A stretch of 64,000 nucleotides of DNA from Hymenobacter sp. DG25A (GCF_001280305.1 NZ_CP012623.1:806001-870000); one strand, 5' to 3'. Counted from the first letter of the stretch, positions 43,354-52,506 are shown. The notes: generated by a model not told the origin, from the sequence alone. Translations and numbers: made by a program.

Positions 43354-44481
43354 CTAGCGCTGGGAGGGTGGCGCTGGGCTCAGGGAGCGAATGGTGCTGA
43401 GTCGGTCCAGCTTACCGGAGGCCGTGGTACGGAACTGCGGGGCGTATATGATGCCACGGGGCCGCTCGTAGCGGTCCAGCCGCTCGGTGAGCAGCGTGAG
43501 TAGCTGCTTTTCCTGGGCGGCGGGCAGCGGTTTGCCTTCCACAAAGGCCGTTACCTGCTCGCCGAGGCGGCTATCCGGCTGGCCGGCCACAAAGGCCCGG
43601 CGCCCACTAATGCCCAGCTCCATGAGGGCTACTTCCAGCACTTTTTCCACCTTCTCGGCCTGCACTTTCACGCCCCCGGAGTTTATCACGAAGTCGGCGC
43701 GGCCCAGCCACTCAAAAGTGTGCTCGTCCAGGAAATGTACCCGGTCGTTGGTGGTGATGAACACGTCGTTGGTTACGTCGGCGCGCACCGTGAGGCAGCC
43801 CCGTTTATCCTGGCCCACGCCAATGCCGGAGAGTACCCGGTAGTAAGGAGAAGCATCGGGGCCGTTGAGGCGGCGCAGGGCAATGTGGGAGGCCGTTTCC
43901 GTCATGCCGTAGGTGAGGTAGACGGGCGCTTCCAGCGTTTGCAGAGCTTTTTCCAGACTGGTTTCTACGGTTGCGCCGCCCACCAGAATGGCTTTCATTT
44001 TATCCAGCCGGGGCGCGTGGCCAGCTTCCAGCACGGCGCGCAGCTGCAGGGGCACGAAGGATGCAAAATCGAACTGGGCGGTGGCGGGCACCAGGGCCAA
44101 AGGGTCGGCGTGGGGCTCTACTATGGTGAGGTGCATGCGGCGCTCAAAGGCGCGCACCAGCATCATGAGCCCGCCCACAAACTCGCAGTTCAGGCACACC
44201 AGCATTCGGTCGCCGGGGCCCAGATCGAAGTAGTCGCCGGTGCGGTTGGCGGAGGCAGCCAGCTGCCGGCGCGACATGGTCACCAACTGTGGCTTGCCCG
44301 TGGAGCCGGAGGTGCGCAGCCCAAACTCCTGGGCCCCGTTCAGCCACTGGCGGCAGAAGTCCAGCACCTTGCCCTCGTAGCCGTTCAGGTCGCTGGGGAC
44401 GTTGGTGGGGTATTGCTGAATATCGGCGTAGCGGAATTCGCGGCCGTTGAGCAGGAGGGAGTCTGGGAGGGTGGTAGACAT
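43354..44481 (-). CDS. menE: O-succinylbenzoate-CoA ligase (MenE-type acyl-CoA synthetase)
   Basis: A 375-residue ANL-superfamily ligase. The AMP-binding P-loop is RTSGSTGKPQ, followed by LTYGMTETASHIALR and INSGGVKVQAEKVEKVLE, with the C-terminal lysine in TTASGKLDR. This short form is typical of Bacteroidota MenE, which activates o-succinylbenzoate in menaquinone synthesis. The assignment is supported by menB, menD, menF and menI 3-8 kb away on the same strand, although several unknown genes intervene. A TACTTTTG -7 element (44517-44524) precedes it. Confidence 0.88.
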   Translation of the reverse strand: MSTTLPDSLLLNGREFRYADIQQYPTNVPSDLNGYEGKVLDFCRQWLNGAQEFGLRTSGSTGKPQLVTMSRRQLAASANRTGDYFDLGPGDRMLVCLNCEFVGGLMMLVRAFERRMHLTIVEPHADPLALVPATAQFDFASFVPLQLRAVLEAGHAPRLDKMKAILVGGATVETSLEKALQTLEAPVYLTYGMTETASHIALRRLNGPDASPYYRVLSGIGVGQDKRGCLTVRADVTNDVFITTNDRVHFLDEHTFEWLGRADFVINSGGVKVQAEKVEKVLEVALMELGISGRRAFVAGQPDSRLGEQVTAFVEGKPLPAAQEKQLLTLLTERLDRYERPRGIIYAPQFRTTASGKLDRLSTIRSLSPAPPSQR

Positions 44482-44516
44482 AGGAGCAGTAGCAAGTACC
44501 TGTATACTGGCTGCCG

Positions 44517-44524
44517 CAAAAGTA
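44517..44524 (-). promoter_or_regulatory. Promoter -7 element of menE
   Basis: TACTTTTG on the minus strand (CAAAAGTA on the plus strand), 35 bp before the ATG. Exact TAnnTTTG match; no -33 element at normal spacing. Confidence 0.5.
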
Positions 44525-44552
44525 GGATATGAAGTTGGGAATCCCGGACTAC

Positions 44553-45044
44553 TTATTCCAGGTTATTGGTTAAGCCGTCTTTCCAGGAGTAATATAGCCC
44601 TTGAGAGAAAATGGTATCAAGGTTACGCTTATGGATTGTTGGAAATTGCTCCTGCATAAATGCATAATAGTCAGACCGTAAACGGCCCTCGCTAACCTTC
44701 AAATTGCGGGATTTAGCTGCTTCCAGAGAGGTTTGAATAAACGCCAGGTCTTTATCCATAATGTCTCTGCTAATGGTATTGTAGCTATCTAATTCTGCAG
44801 GGGATAAAAAGGCAAATTTCCCTGAAAGCCTTTTCTGAATTGGCGACAGCCAGTCTTGGCCCCATTCTAAAGCAAGTTTCACGGAGGCATTCAGTATATC
44901 CTCCGGGGCGGCTGTTTCCTGCGTAGCCGGTTTTGCCGGAGTAAATGGCTTTTCAGTTGTGAATAAACGGCTTAACCACTTTCTTACAACGTTTATAAAT
45001 GGCCAGCTATAGAGGATAATAACTAAGGCTAATAAAATCCACAT
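44553..45044 (-). CDS. Membrane-anchored protein of unknown function
   Basis: A 163-residue product whose first helix (MWILLALVIILYSWPFINVV) anchors it in the membrane. The rest is a soluble, charged, helical domain (WGQDWLSPIQKRLSGKFAFLSPAELDSYN) that I do not recognise. The gene is clearly more AT-rich than its menaquinone neighbours and belongs to a run of four unknown genes (44553-46811) in the same direction. Confidence 0.75.
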   Translation of the reverse strand: MWILLALVIILYSWPFINVVRKWLSRLFTTEKPFTPAKPATQETAAPEDILNASVKLALEWGQDWLSPIQKRLSGKFAFLSPAELDSYNTISRDIMDKDLAFIQTSLEAAKSRNLKVSEGRLRSDYYAFMQEQFPTIHKRNLDTIFSQGLYYSWKDGLTNNLE

Positions 45045-45157
45045 TATGGCAGCGTATCCTCTGAATGCTTAAATAGTCACGCTGTTGTTTTGGCTTGGCG
45101 GGCTCCCAAGCAGTAAGCCAGATTGTCAACGCTCAAAACACACAGAGGACCAAATTA

Positions 45158-45661
45158 CTAGGTTGCTATGACGGCGGAAGCAGCTACCATCGTCATATAG
45201 TAATTAGCACAGTGAACGGTAGTGAGCAGAAGAAAGGCTTTCATTTCCAGTGCCTCAAATTCCTCTGTAGCAGAGAGTGTGTAGTCGTAGTTGAAGGAGC
45301 TCCATTTAAAAGCGGGCTGCACTGCCAATAACTCCTGCTCATTTTTGTCTATTAGAACAAAGGTGTTCTTGAGCATGCTTTTCTGCTTGAACAGGAAGGC
45401 TTTACCGTTGAATTTCGACTTAATAACAATAGTGCCATTCCAATGCATCTTGAAATCAAGGAGCACCTTCTGCTGATCTTTAAACTCGATAGTAGTGCCC
45501 CATACTCCCTTGGGCTTAATTTGAAAAGAGGAGTTATCTGCCAGCGTCACCTCGGCTTCAAAGGAAAACCACTCGGTGTAATGTAACGCGCCCAGCAACT
45601 TTCCATCTTCCAGTAGCTGAAAGTCGCGGGTACCGTTGGCAGTTACGTTGTAGTCAGCCAT
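45158..45661 (-). CDS. Protein of unknown function, beta-rich
   Basis: A 167-residue protein without a signal peptide. The body is a series of short beta-strands (RDFQLLEDGKLLGALHYTEWF, KVLLDFKMHWNGTIVIKSKFNG, NTFVLIDKNEQELLAVQPAFKW) reminiscent of LURP-one/tubby-like or scramblase-like sheets. The last ~25 residues are hydrophobic. The family is not recognised. AT-rich gene in the unknown block. Confidence 0.72.
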   Translation of the reverse strand: MADYNVTANGTRDFQLLEDGKLLGALHYTEWFSFEAEVTLADNSSFQIKPKGVWGTTIEFKDQQKVLLDFKMHWNGTIVIKSKFNGKAFLFKQKSMLKNTFVLIDKNEQELLAVQPAFKWSSFNYDYTLSATEEFEALEMKAFLLLTTVHCANYYMTMVAASAVIAT

Positions 45662-45722
45662 AATACTATAAGAAGGGGAGCTTGTAAAAAGTCGGTAAAA
45701 CCAGGTGCTTTATCCCCCTTTA

Positions 45723-46079
45723 TTACTTCGTTTTTGCCGGCTCCGGAAGCAGCTCGAAATACGTTGCCTTAAACCGGTTATCCACCAATTCTCCCTGCAC
45801 TTTTGCCTTCCGGATAGCATTGCACAAGCCGTCTTTGGCGTGGGCATCACCATGTGAGTCAACCGTGGTGCCATCCACGAAATAGGACTTACCATCTATG
45901 CGAATGGCCAGGTCACAGCTTTTGCCTTCCAGGCCCAGGCGGCATTGTCCGCAGGCCGCGTCTACCACAATTATTTCTTTGCTCTTATCGGGAGCCGTTG
46001 TGGTAGCGGCTTTGTCCTGGGCTTGGCTGGCAAGCGTAGCCGAAAAAACAAGTAATGCGCTTAAAACTAAGGTCTTCAT
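45723..46079 (-). CDS. Small exported protein with paired cysteines (DUF6370-like)
   Basis: A 118-residue product with signal peptide MKTLVLSALLVFSATLASQAQ. The mature domain has CGQCRLGLEGKSCDLAIRIDGKSYFVDGT and later DAHAKDGLCNAIRKAKVQGEL. The cysteine arrangement C-x2-C...C...C suggests a metal site or disulfides. The pattern resembles small Bacteroidota proteins annotated DUF6370, though I cannot confirm this. The function is unknown. Confidence 0.78.
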   Translation of the reverse strand: MKTLVLSALLVFSATLASQAQDKAATTTAPDKSKEIIVVDAACGQCRLGLEGKSCDLAIRIDGKSYFVDGTTVDSHGDAHAKDGLCNAIRKAKVQGELVDNRFKATYFELLPEPAKTK

Positions 46080-46241
46080 ATTTTTCGGCTGTGCGTGTAA
46101 TTATAGCTTTGGGAAGCAGATAGACAACGATGCAAGATAAATGGATAGCGGATAAAAACGGTATAATAAACCGTCTTTATCCGCCCGCTTCAACCGGCTA
46201 TTTACTTCAGCCTTCCTACTAAGTTCTACCTAGCCGCTATT

Positions 46242-46811
46242 CTATGCCATTACTGCTTCTGTTGGTTGTAATTCCTCCACAACAGGCTCTTCACCCACGG
46301 CCGCTTTCCGGGAAGAGAATTTGTGCACGAAGAAGCTAACCAGCAGCGAAATAGTCAGCACCACAGTGGGCACGATGCCAATGGGCGTAAAAATCCAGGT
46401 AGGCAGCGTGGTAGCAATAATCAGCAGCATATACCCGTACAGACGAGGGCTGAAACGCTGGTTGCCCTGCACATAGCGCCGGCACTCCTGCAGCAATAAA
46501 TAGGCCTGATAAAATAAAAATACCCCAAACATCTGCAGCGAATACTGATAAAACCGGAAAGAAGCCATTCCGGCGGCTATGAAATGATGGGATTCATAGG
46601 CGTTGCGGAAGCAGTGCAGCACCATGCAGGTCATCAGAAATAAAGGCCCCCAATACAGCACCGGAGCCATATGTTTATGCGCCATCTGGTTGCGCTCATT
46701 TTTCCAGCGGTACGCTACTCCGTTGCTGAAAGCAACAGAACTTACCAGCGCTATGGGGCCAGCAAATAGCTCCAGAAACTCGGTTACGTTGTCAAAGGGA
46801 GGGGTCTGCAT
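46242..46811 (-). CDS. Four-helix membrane protein, paralogue of the 18612-19106 product
   Basis: A 189-residue membrane protein with about four hydrophobic helices. It shares with the 18612-19106 product the central FRFY helix entry, the PTWIFTPIGIVPTV segment and a C-terminal VEELQP motif. No catalytic motif is visible. It has a good promoter (46898-46928) with an ~80-nt leader. It heads the AT-richer unknown block (44553-46811). Confidence 0.82.
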   Translation of the reverse strand: MQTPPFDNVTEFLELFAGPIALVSSVAFSNGVAYRWKNERNQMAHKHMAPVLYWGPLFLMTCMVLHCFRNAYESHHFIAAGMASFRFYQYSLQMFGVFLFYQAYLLLQECRRYVQGNQRFSPRLYGYMLLIIATTLPTWIFTPIGIVPTVVLTISLLVSFFVHKFSSRKAAVGEEPVVEELQPTEAVMA

Positions 46812-46897
46812 ATACTAGAGGAGGTAATGGAATAATGGGATATAATAGGCGTAACCGTAGGGCCTGTAAACTCCGGAATTCTCCGGCAGTTACCCTG

Positions 46898-46928
46898 CAA
46901 AAATAGATGCGATATTCACTTGGCGCAA
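46898..46928 (-). promoter_or_regulatory. Promoter TTG-N20-TATTTTTG
   Basis: On the plus strand CAAAAATA (46898-46905) and CAA (46926-46928). Exact -7 match with acceptable spacing, about 87 bp upstream of the membrane-protein ATG. Confidence 0.6.
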
Positions 46929-46929
46929 C

Positions 46930-47058
46930 CACATAATTGTGTGATATATAGATAATTACAGTGGTAATAAAATTGGCTGATGTGAAAATGCTCGGGTATT
47001 ATATTTCAAATAACTGCCCGCAAATGGATTGCGCATTATATCATTCATACAAAACAAA
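46930..47058. other. AT-rich intergenic stretch
   Basis: This part of the ~300 bp gap between the membrane-protein start and menB end is AT-rich, without an ORF or clear motif beyond the promoter and terminator listed separately. I see nothing further in it. Confidence 0.4.
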
Positions 47059-47089
47059 AAGGCCCGCGCAACACTGTTGCGCGGGCCTT
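47059..47089 (-). terminator. Terminator of the menaquinone operon
   Basis: AAGGCCCGCGCAACA (47059-47073) and its complement (47075-47089), then a T-run on the minus strand. It is 23 bp after the menB stop. Confidence 0.92.
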
Positions 47090-47111
47090 GCTGATTAGAG
47101 TTCTAAGCAGG

Positions 47112-47936
47112 TTATGGGAACTTGGGAAACTTATCGAAATCCGGCTTGCGCTTCTCTACGAAGGCGTTGCGGCCTTCCTTGGCTTCGTCGGAGAGGTAGT
47201 ACAGCAGCGTGGCATTGCCGGCCAGCTCCTGAATACCGGCCTGCCCATCCAGCTCCGCATTGAACGAGGATTTGAGCATGCGCAGCGCCAGGGGGCTTTT
47301 CTGCAGAATTTTGTGGCACCAGGCTACGGTGGTTTCCTCCAGTTTATCCAGCGGTACTACCTTGTTTACCAGGCCCATGTCCAGGGCTTCCTGAGCATCG
47401 TACTGGTCGCAGAGAAACCAGATTTCACGGGCCTTTTTCTGACCTACCACGCGGGCCAGGTACGAGGCGCCAAAGCCACCATCGAAGGAACCCACATTGG
47501 GGCCGGTCTGCCCAAAGCGGGCATTATCAGCGGCAATAGTCAGGTCGCAGACTACGTGCAGCACGTGGCCGCCCCCAATGGCCCAGCCGGCCACCATGGC
47601 AATGACGGGCTTGGGAATGGAGCGAATCTGCTTTTGCAAATCCAGCACGTTCAGGCGGGGCACGGTGTCCTCGCCCACGTAGCCGCCGTGGCCACGCACG
47701 CTCTGGTCGCCGCCCGAGCAGAAGGCTTTGCCGCCCTCGCCGGTGAGGATAATCACCCCGATATCGGTGCGGTTGCGGCAGATGTCCATGGCCTCAATCA
47801 TCTCCTGCACCGTGAGGGGTGTGAAGGCATTGTGCACGTGCGGACGATTGATGCTGATTTTGGCAATACCCCCAGCCTGCGAGAAGATAATCTCGCGGAA
47901 TTCTTTAATGGGAGTCCAGGTAAGTTGTTCGGCCAT
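47112..47936 (-). CDS. menB: 1,4-dihydroxy-2-naphthoyl-CoA synthase
   Basis: Cyclises o-succinylbenzoyl-CoA to DHNA-CoA in menaquinone synthesis. The crotonase-fold signature is clear: [37 protein letters not shown] (MenB-type loop) and [21 protein letters not shown]. The C-terminal [19 protein letters not shown] is the usual MenB ending. Start at ATG 47936 ([13 protein letters not shown]). The gene follows menD on the same strand, but an inverted-repeat element (47970-48069) lies between them. Confidence 0.97.
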   Translation of the reverse strand: MAEQLTWTPIKEFREIIFSQAGGIAKISINRPHVHNAFTPLTVQEMIEAMDICRNRTDIGVIILTGEGGKAFCSGGDQSVRGHGGYVGEDTVPRLNVLDLQKQIRSIPKPVIAMVAGWAIGGGHVLHVVCDLTIAADNARFGQTGPNVGSFDGGFGASYLARVVGQKKAREIWFLCDQYDAQEALDMGLVNKVVPLDKLEETTVAWCHKILQKSPLALRMLKSSFNAELDGQAGIQELAGNATLLYYLSDEAKEGRNAFVEKRKPDFDKFPKFP

Positions 47937-47969
47937 AAATAGAAGTTGAAGAAAAAAGCAAAAACGCCT

Positions 47970-48069
47970 GTCATCCTGAGCCCAGGCGAAGGACCTTCTC
48001 ACGCTAGCACGAGTCGTGGTTACGATTATCGTTCGCAGTATGTAAGGTCCTTCGCAGGCTCAGGATGAC
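47970..48069. repeat. Intergenic inverted-repeat element, subfamily 2 copy D
   Basis: A 100-bp element with ends GTCATCCTGAGC...GCTCAGGATGAC. Arms of ~27 bp match apart from a 2-nt length difference. It lies between menD stop and menB start, within the likely men operon. Confidence 0.9.
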
Positions 48070-48080
48070 AAAGGCATAGG

Positions 48081-49958
48081 TTACGCAAAAGCATTTTTTA
48101 CCGCAGCGCGGTAGTGTTCAAAGAACGCCGCGTTGGTGGCACTGTTGGTAGTAACTTCCAGCAGGGCTGCACTGTTTCCGGGGGCAAAGAAAAACGGTAG
48201 CGCCGATTCCAGCTCGTCTATACTACGGGCCGTGAAATAACGCAGGTTAAAATCCCGGGCGGTATTTTCCGCCGTGAGGGGCTGATGGGTTTCGAAAAAC
48301 TCCTCCAACTCGGGCTGCTGACGGGGACCGTCAATCAGCCGAAAAATGCCGCCCGCGTGGTTGTTGAAGAGAACCACCCGCAGGTTGGGGGTGGGGTAGT
48401 TTTGCCAGAAGGCGTTGCGGTCGTAGAAGAAAGCCACGTCGCCGGTGAGCAGCACCACCGGGCGCTCCGGCTGGGCCAGGGCGGCACCCACGGCTGTGCT
48501 TGTGCAGCCATCAATGCCGCTGGTGCCACGGTTGGCAAATACCTCCACGGCCTGTGTAGTGGGCAGACCCAGGATATTCACGTAGCGCACCGCCATGCTG
48601 TTGGCCAGATGCAGCGCCGTGTGTTGGGGCAGGAAGCGCAGCGTGTGGTAGAAGGCCGAAAACTCATTGAAATCCTGCTGCGGTGCGGTAAAGAACTCCT
48701 GCAGGAAACCGGTTGCCCAGCCCTCCGCTTTCTGCCAGGGCGTGGCAAAGGAGCTGCGTCCCGTTGCATCATCCCCCAATGCCCAGCCCGCTTTGGGCCA
48801 GGTCAGGCGCACCGTACCGGTTGGTATTTTGGGTCGCGCCACGCGGGTAGCATCGGCCGGCATTTCGTGCGGATTTGCGAGTGCCAGCTCGCCCTTGTCG
48901 GACGCTGGTACAGCAACAGGCTCCGCCAGCATAGCCGCGAAAAACGCCGCGGGCTCCATCCGGATAATGCGCGTGAGGGAGCGGAAGGTATCGGCCACGG
49001 GGCCGGCGGCCTGAATATGCCAGTGTTGCTGCGGCGCGTATTCACGTAGGTACAGCTTCAGCGCTTTTGAAATGAGCGACTGGCCGAAAGTGATGAGCAG
49101 GGTAGGGCGCAGTGCTTCCTTCAAACCTTTCTCTGGCACGGCCAGAAACACGTCCTGCCGACCAATAGGGGCGGCGCGCAGGTCGTAGGTTGGGCCCACA
49201 GGCTGGTGCAGGTTGGCAATAACATCCCCTACCACGGGCACCTGATACGCGGCCGCAAACTGGCGCAAAGCCAGCAAAAGCTCATTTTCATGCCGGTGCT
49301 GACCGCCTACTACCAATACCTGCGGTGTTTGGCGCAGCTGGACACGGAGGGTAGCCAGTTCGGCGGCAGGAAGGGTAGGTTGCCCGGCCTGCTCCTGAAT
49401 CACCTTTACTTTATCAAAGTGCAGCGGCTCGCCGGCTTTGGGGTAAAAGGGCTCCCGCAGCGGTACATTCACCTGCACCGGGCCGGCCGGAAATTGCTGA
49501 GCCAGGTTAATGGCTTCGGACACCAGCCGCTCAGAGTGCCAGCGGGCATCCGCGTGGGAAGTATCAGCCGGAAACTCAAAAGCGCCCTTGGCGTGGGCAC
49601 CGTACAGGTTGCTCTGCCGGATGGTCTGCCCATCCAGCTGGTCAATCCATTCCGGGGGACGGTCGGCGGTGAAAACGACCAGCGGAATCTGCTGAAAATA
49701 GGCTTCTGCTATGGCCGGGGCATAGTTCAGGCCGGCCGTGCCGGAGGTGCAAACTAGTGCTACGGCCCGCCGCTGGGCCTGGGCCAGTCCCAGTCCGATA
49801 AATGCTGCCGCCCGCTCATCCGGCACCGTGCGCACCCTAATGTCGGGGTGGCGCGCAAAGGCAATAGTGAGCGGCGCGCACCGGCTGCCCGGCGACAAAA
49901 CCACATCCGTAATGCCGTGCCGGGCGCAGATTTCAGCAATGTTATAAACGGACTGCAT
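48081..49958 (-). CDS. menD: 2-succinyl-5-enolpyruvyl-6-hydroxy-3-cyclohexene-1-carboxylate synthase
   Basis: A thiamine-diphosphate enzyme of menaquinone synthesis that joins isochorismate with 2-oxoglutarate. The N-terminal VVLSPGSRCAPLTIAF and the TPP-binding GTSGIDGCTSTAVGAALAQ...LLTGDVAFFYDRNAFW segments are MenD signatures. About 626 residues, longer than proteobacterial MenD. The start at ATG 49958 (MQSVYNIAEIC) fits the family. It is placed between menF upstream and menB downstream. Confidence 0.96.
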   Translation of the reverse strand: MQSVYNIAEICARHGITDVVLSPGSRCAPLTIAFARHPDIRVRTVPDERAAAFIGLGLAQAQRRAVALVCTSGTAGLNYAPAIAEAYFQQIPLVVFTADRPPEWIDQLDGQTIRQSNLYGAHAKGAFEFPADTSHADARWHSERLVSEAINLAQQFPAGPVQVNVPLREPFYPKAGEPLHFDKVKVIQEQAGQPTLPAAELATLRVQLRQTPQVLVVGGQHRHENELLLALRQFAAAYQVPVVGDVIANLHQPVGPTYDLRAAPIGRQDVFLAVPEKGLKEALRPTLLITFGQSLISKALKLYLREYAPQQHWHIQAAGPVADTFRSLTRIIRMEPAAFFAAMLAEPVAVPASDKGELALANPHEMPADATRVARPKIPTGTVRLTWPKAGWALGDDATGRSSFATPWQKAEGWATGFLQEFFTAPQQDFNEFSAFYHTLRFLPQHTALHLANSMAVRYVNILGLPTTQAVEVFANRGTSGIDGCTSTAVGAALAQPERPVVLLTGDVAFFYDRNAFWQNYPTPNLRVVLFNNHAGGIFRLIDGPRQQPELEEFFETHQPLTAENTARDFNLRYFTARSIDELESALPFFFAPGNSAALLEVTTNSATNAAFFEHYRAAVKNAFA

Positions 49959-50025
49959 AGTTCTCTCTAAATATGAATGCTGAATAAGCGTGGGCGCAGC
50001 GCCCAAACCAGAACAGTATTCAGCA

Positions 50026-51279
50026 TTAACTCAAAATAGCGCCGGCGGTTGTCAGCTTCAGCTCGGTTTCCTGCCACTCGCGGGCAGGGTCGGAGTCGAT
50101 GGTGAGGCCGGTGCCCGCGTAAAGAATGGCTTCCCCGGGGCGTACCTGAAAACAGCGCAGGTTCACAAAGAGTTGTGACACGCCGGGGGCAGGCAGGTTT
50201 ACCGGGCCCAGAAACCCGCTGTAATAAGCCCGGTCGTAGCCTTCATATTTCTGCAGAAACTCCAGCGCGGCCTGCCGGGGCATGCCACCCACGGCCGAGG
50301 TGGGGTGCAGCAGCCGCAGCATATCAGTTGCCAGAGTAGGGAAGGGCACGGTGCGCAGGTTCACGGAAAAATCGGTGCGCAGGTGCAGCAGCTCGCCGGC
50401 TACCACGGTGCGGGGGCCGGTTTCGTCGTACTCGCGCAGCCTCAGTTGTTTAAAACAGCTCACAATATAGCGGGCTACCAGGGCCTGCTCCTCAATTTCC
50501 TTTTGCCGCCAGATGGCGTGCTGGGGCTGATGATCGGGTGGCAGGGGCTGGGTGCCGGCCAGGGCCATGGTGCAGAAGCGCCCATCGGCCGTAAGCTCCA
50601 CCAGTACCTCCGGGGTGGCGCCCAGCCAGGTGCCCGCGCCCGGGGCACTCACCAACGACACAAACGCGCGCGGGTACCGCTCCATCAGCTCCGAGAAGGC
50701 GGCCAAGGCATCAAAATCAGCCGGCAATGGCCATCGTGCCGCTCTGGACGATACCACTTTCTGCACTTTGCCTTTTTCAATGGCGCGCACCCCGCGTTCT
50801 ACCAAGGCAGTATACTCTGCCTGAGTAGCCGCGTGCGGGGCCGGCTGCGGGCTCACCGGCCAGGGTAGGTTTTGGCTATGGGTTGTGGGCTGTGGGCTTT
50901 TGGTGAGATAGTCAATCAGCTGAGGCAGCAGAGTAGAAGCCCCGGCGGCAGCCTCATTCACTCGCAGCTCGTCGGGCTGGATTGTATCATACAGAACATC
51001 CGCTGGCAGAAAGAGGGCAGGGTTGTGGTCCGAGTCGCGGAAGGGGAAGAAGGCAAAACCGGCCGGCGCGGTGGGCTCCAGCGCGGGCGGCAGGCCCGTC
51101 AGGGCCGCTTCGGCCGAAAAGCTCAGGCAGAGCTGCGGGGCCGAAGCATTGGGCAGGCGCCACAGAGCTACCGGCAGCGAATGATGCAGCGCAAAGGCCG
51201 CCAGCTGCCGCAGGCGCTCCGTAACCGCTGGCGCCGGGTTGGGCCAGCTTATTAAACTTCCTTGCGAGGACGTACTCAC
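50026..51279 (-). CDS. menF: Isochorismate synthase
   Basis: Converts chorismate to isochorismate, the first committed step of menaquinone synthesis. A chorismate-binding domain covers the last ~270 residues: KVVSSRAARWPLP, WLGATPEVLVEL, HLRTDFSVNLR, LHPTSAVGGMPRQAALEFLQKYEGYDRAYYSGFLGPVN and TGLTIDSDPAREWQETELK. The start codon is GTG at 51279, overlapping the menI stop codon as GTGA, which indicates translational coupling. Isochorismate synthases of siderophore pathways are similar, but the adjacent menD and menB settle the role. Confidence 0.95.
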   Translation of the reverse strand: MSTSSQGSLISWPNPAPAVTERLRQLAAFALHHSLPVALWRLPNASAPQLCLSFSAEAALTGLPPALEPTAPAGFAFFPFRDSDHNPALFLPADVLYDTIQPDELRVNEAAAGASTLLPQLIDYLTKSPQPTTHSQNLPWPVSPQPAPHAATQAEYTALVERGVRAIEKGKVQKVVSSRAARWPLPADFDALAAFSELMERYPRAFVSLVSAPGAGTWLGATPEVLVELTADGRFCTMALAGTQPLPPDHQPQHAIWRQKEIEEQALVARYIVSCFKQLRLREYDETGPRTVVAGELLHLRTDFSVNLRTVPFPTLATDMLRLLHPTSAVGGMPRQAALEFLQKYEGYDRAYYSGFLGPVNLPAPGVSQLFVNLRCFQVRPGEAILYAGTGLTIDSDPAREWQETELKLTTAGAILS

Positions 51280-51719
51280 GCGGTTTTCTCCTTTTTTCCG
51301 GGCAGGTCAATTACCGCCATGGTAATACGGCTGATGCACACCAGCGCCCCGGTTTCCTCGTGGGTGATACGGATTTCCCATACCTGGGTGGTGCGGCCTA
51401 CGTGCAGAGCCGTAGCATGGCCCACCACGTAGCCGGAATGCACGCCTTTGAGGTGGTTCGCATTGATTTCCAGTCCTACGCAGGCCTTTTTGCTCTGGTC
51501 TACCTGCAGAAAAGCGCCGATGCTGCCCAGGGTTTCGGCCAGGGCCACGGAGGCGCCCCCGTGCAGCAGCCCCATGGGCTGGTGGGTGCGGTGGTCTACG
51601 GGCATGCGGCCCGTAATGCTACGCTCGCCCACGGCGGTAAGCTCAATGCCCAGGTGCGCGCCCAGGGTGTTATGGCACCACTCATTGAGCTTAGCCAGGG
51701 AATGAGGAGTATTTTCCAT
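51276..51719 (-). CDS. menI: 1,4-dihydroxy-2-naphthoyl-CoA thioesterase (hotdog, MenI/YdiI-like)
   Basis: A 147-residue hotdog thioesterase. The segments MPVDHRTHQPMGLLHGGASVALAETLGS and VGLEINANHLKGV correspond closely to E. coli YdiI (MenI), including the catalytic Glu in LAET. It would hydrolyse DHNA-CoA, the step after MenB. Its stop overlaps the menF start by 4 bp. I place the start at ATG 51719; the longer frame runs into the divergent gene. It is the first gene of the men operon. Confidence 0.93.
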   Translation of the reverse strand: MENTPHSLAKLNEWCHNTLGAHLGIELTAVGERSITGRMPVDHRTHQPMGLLHGGASVALAETLGSIGAFLQVDQSKKACVGLEINANHLKGVHSGYVVGHATALHVGRTTQVWEIRITHEETGALVCISRITMAVIDLPGKKEKTA

Positions 51720-51782
51720 GCAGAAACAAACCAGAAAGGACGCTTTTTGCCCTAAAAATCCTACTTTCGAGGTAGCAAACAG

Positions 51783-51810
51783 CAAAGCTAGGGCTAAAGT
51801 GAGCGTCAAA
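51783..51810 (-). promoter_or_regulatory. Promoter of the men operon
   Basis: Minus-strand TTTG-N16-TAGCTTTG (CAAAGCTA at 51783-51790 and CAAA at 51807-51810 on the plus strand). It lies 63 bp before the menI start. It overlaps the start codon of the divergent phosphatase gene. Confidence 0.55.
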
Positions 51811-52419
51811 AAAATATACCTTATCCGTCACGGACAGACGGACTTCAACGTGCGCGGCATCGTGCAGGGCAGCGGCGTAGATTCCAGTCTGAACGAGGCT
51901 GGCCGGCGGCAGGCGGCGCGGTTTTTCGCGGCCTACCAGCACGTGCCTTTCAATAAGGTATACACCTCCACGCTGCAGCGCACCCATCAGTCAGTGCATG
52001 ATTTTCTGCAGCTGGGCATTCCGCACGAAATACACGCCGGCCTCAACGAAATAAGCTGGGGCGACCGGGAAGGCACGCGCATTACCCCGGACGAGGATGA
52101 AGAATACCACGGCGTGCTGCAGCAATGGAAACAGGGCCAGACCAGTGCCCGCCTGCTGGGCGGCGAAAGCCCCGATGAAGTGGCGGCCCGCCAGCGCCCG
52201 TTTATTGAAATGCTGAAAGCCCGGCCCGAGGAAGAAAACGTGCTGGTGTGCATGCATGGCCGGGCTATGCGCGTGATGCTGTGTCAGTTATTAAATTACC
52301 CGTTAGGCTGCATGGATGCCTTTGAGCACCATAATCTGTGCCTGTATAAGCTGCACTACACGGGCAGCATGTTCACCGTCCGCAACTTTCTGGACGTCCG
52401 CCATCTGCACGCAGTATAG
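51799..52419 (+). CDS. Histidine phosphatase family protein
   Basis: A 206-residue phosphoglycerate-mutase-like phosphatase. The catalytic motif LIRHGQTDFN lies at the N-terminus with the phospho-accepting His, and the second active-site His is in MHGRAMRVML. I start at GTG 51799 (MSVKKIYLIRHGQ); a longer frame to 51718 overlaps the men promoter and menI start. A TACTTTCG element (51762-51769) may be its -7. Substrate unknown (phosphosugar or nucleotide possible). Confidence 0.9.
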   Translation: MSVKKIYLIRHGQTDFNVRGIVQGSGVDSSLNEAGRRQAARFFAAYQHVPFNKVYTSTLQRTHQSVHDFLQLGIPHEIHAGLNEISWGDREGTRITPDEDEEYHGVLQQWKQGQTSARLLGGESPDEVAARQRPFIEMLKARPEEENVLVCMHGRAMRVMLCQLLNYPLGCMDAFEHHNLCLYKLHYTGSMFTVRNFLDVRHLHAV

Positions 52420-52506
52420 CGCTTAGCAGCCAGGCAAAAGCCGGGTAACGGCGGGGGTAACCGTCTGCCCGGCGAAATTTCGCGTAGCATGGGGGAATAA
52501 CTCTCG

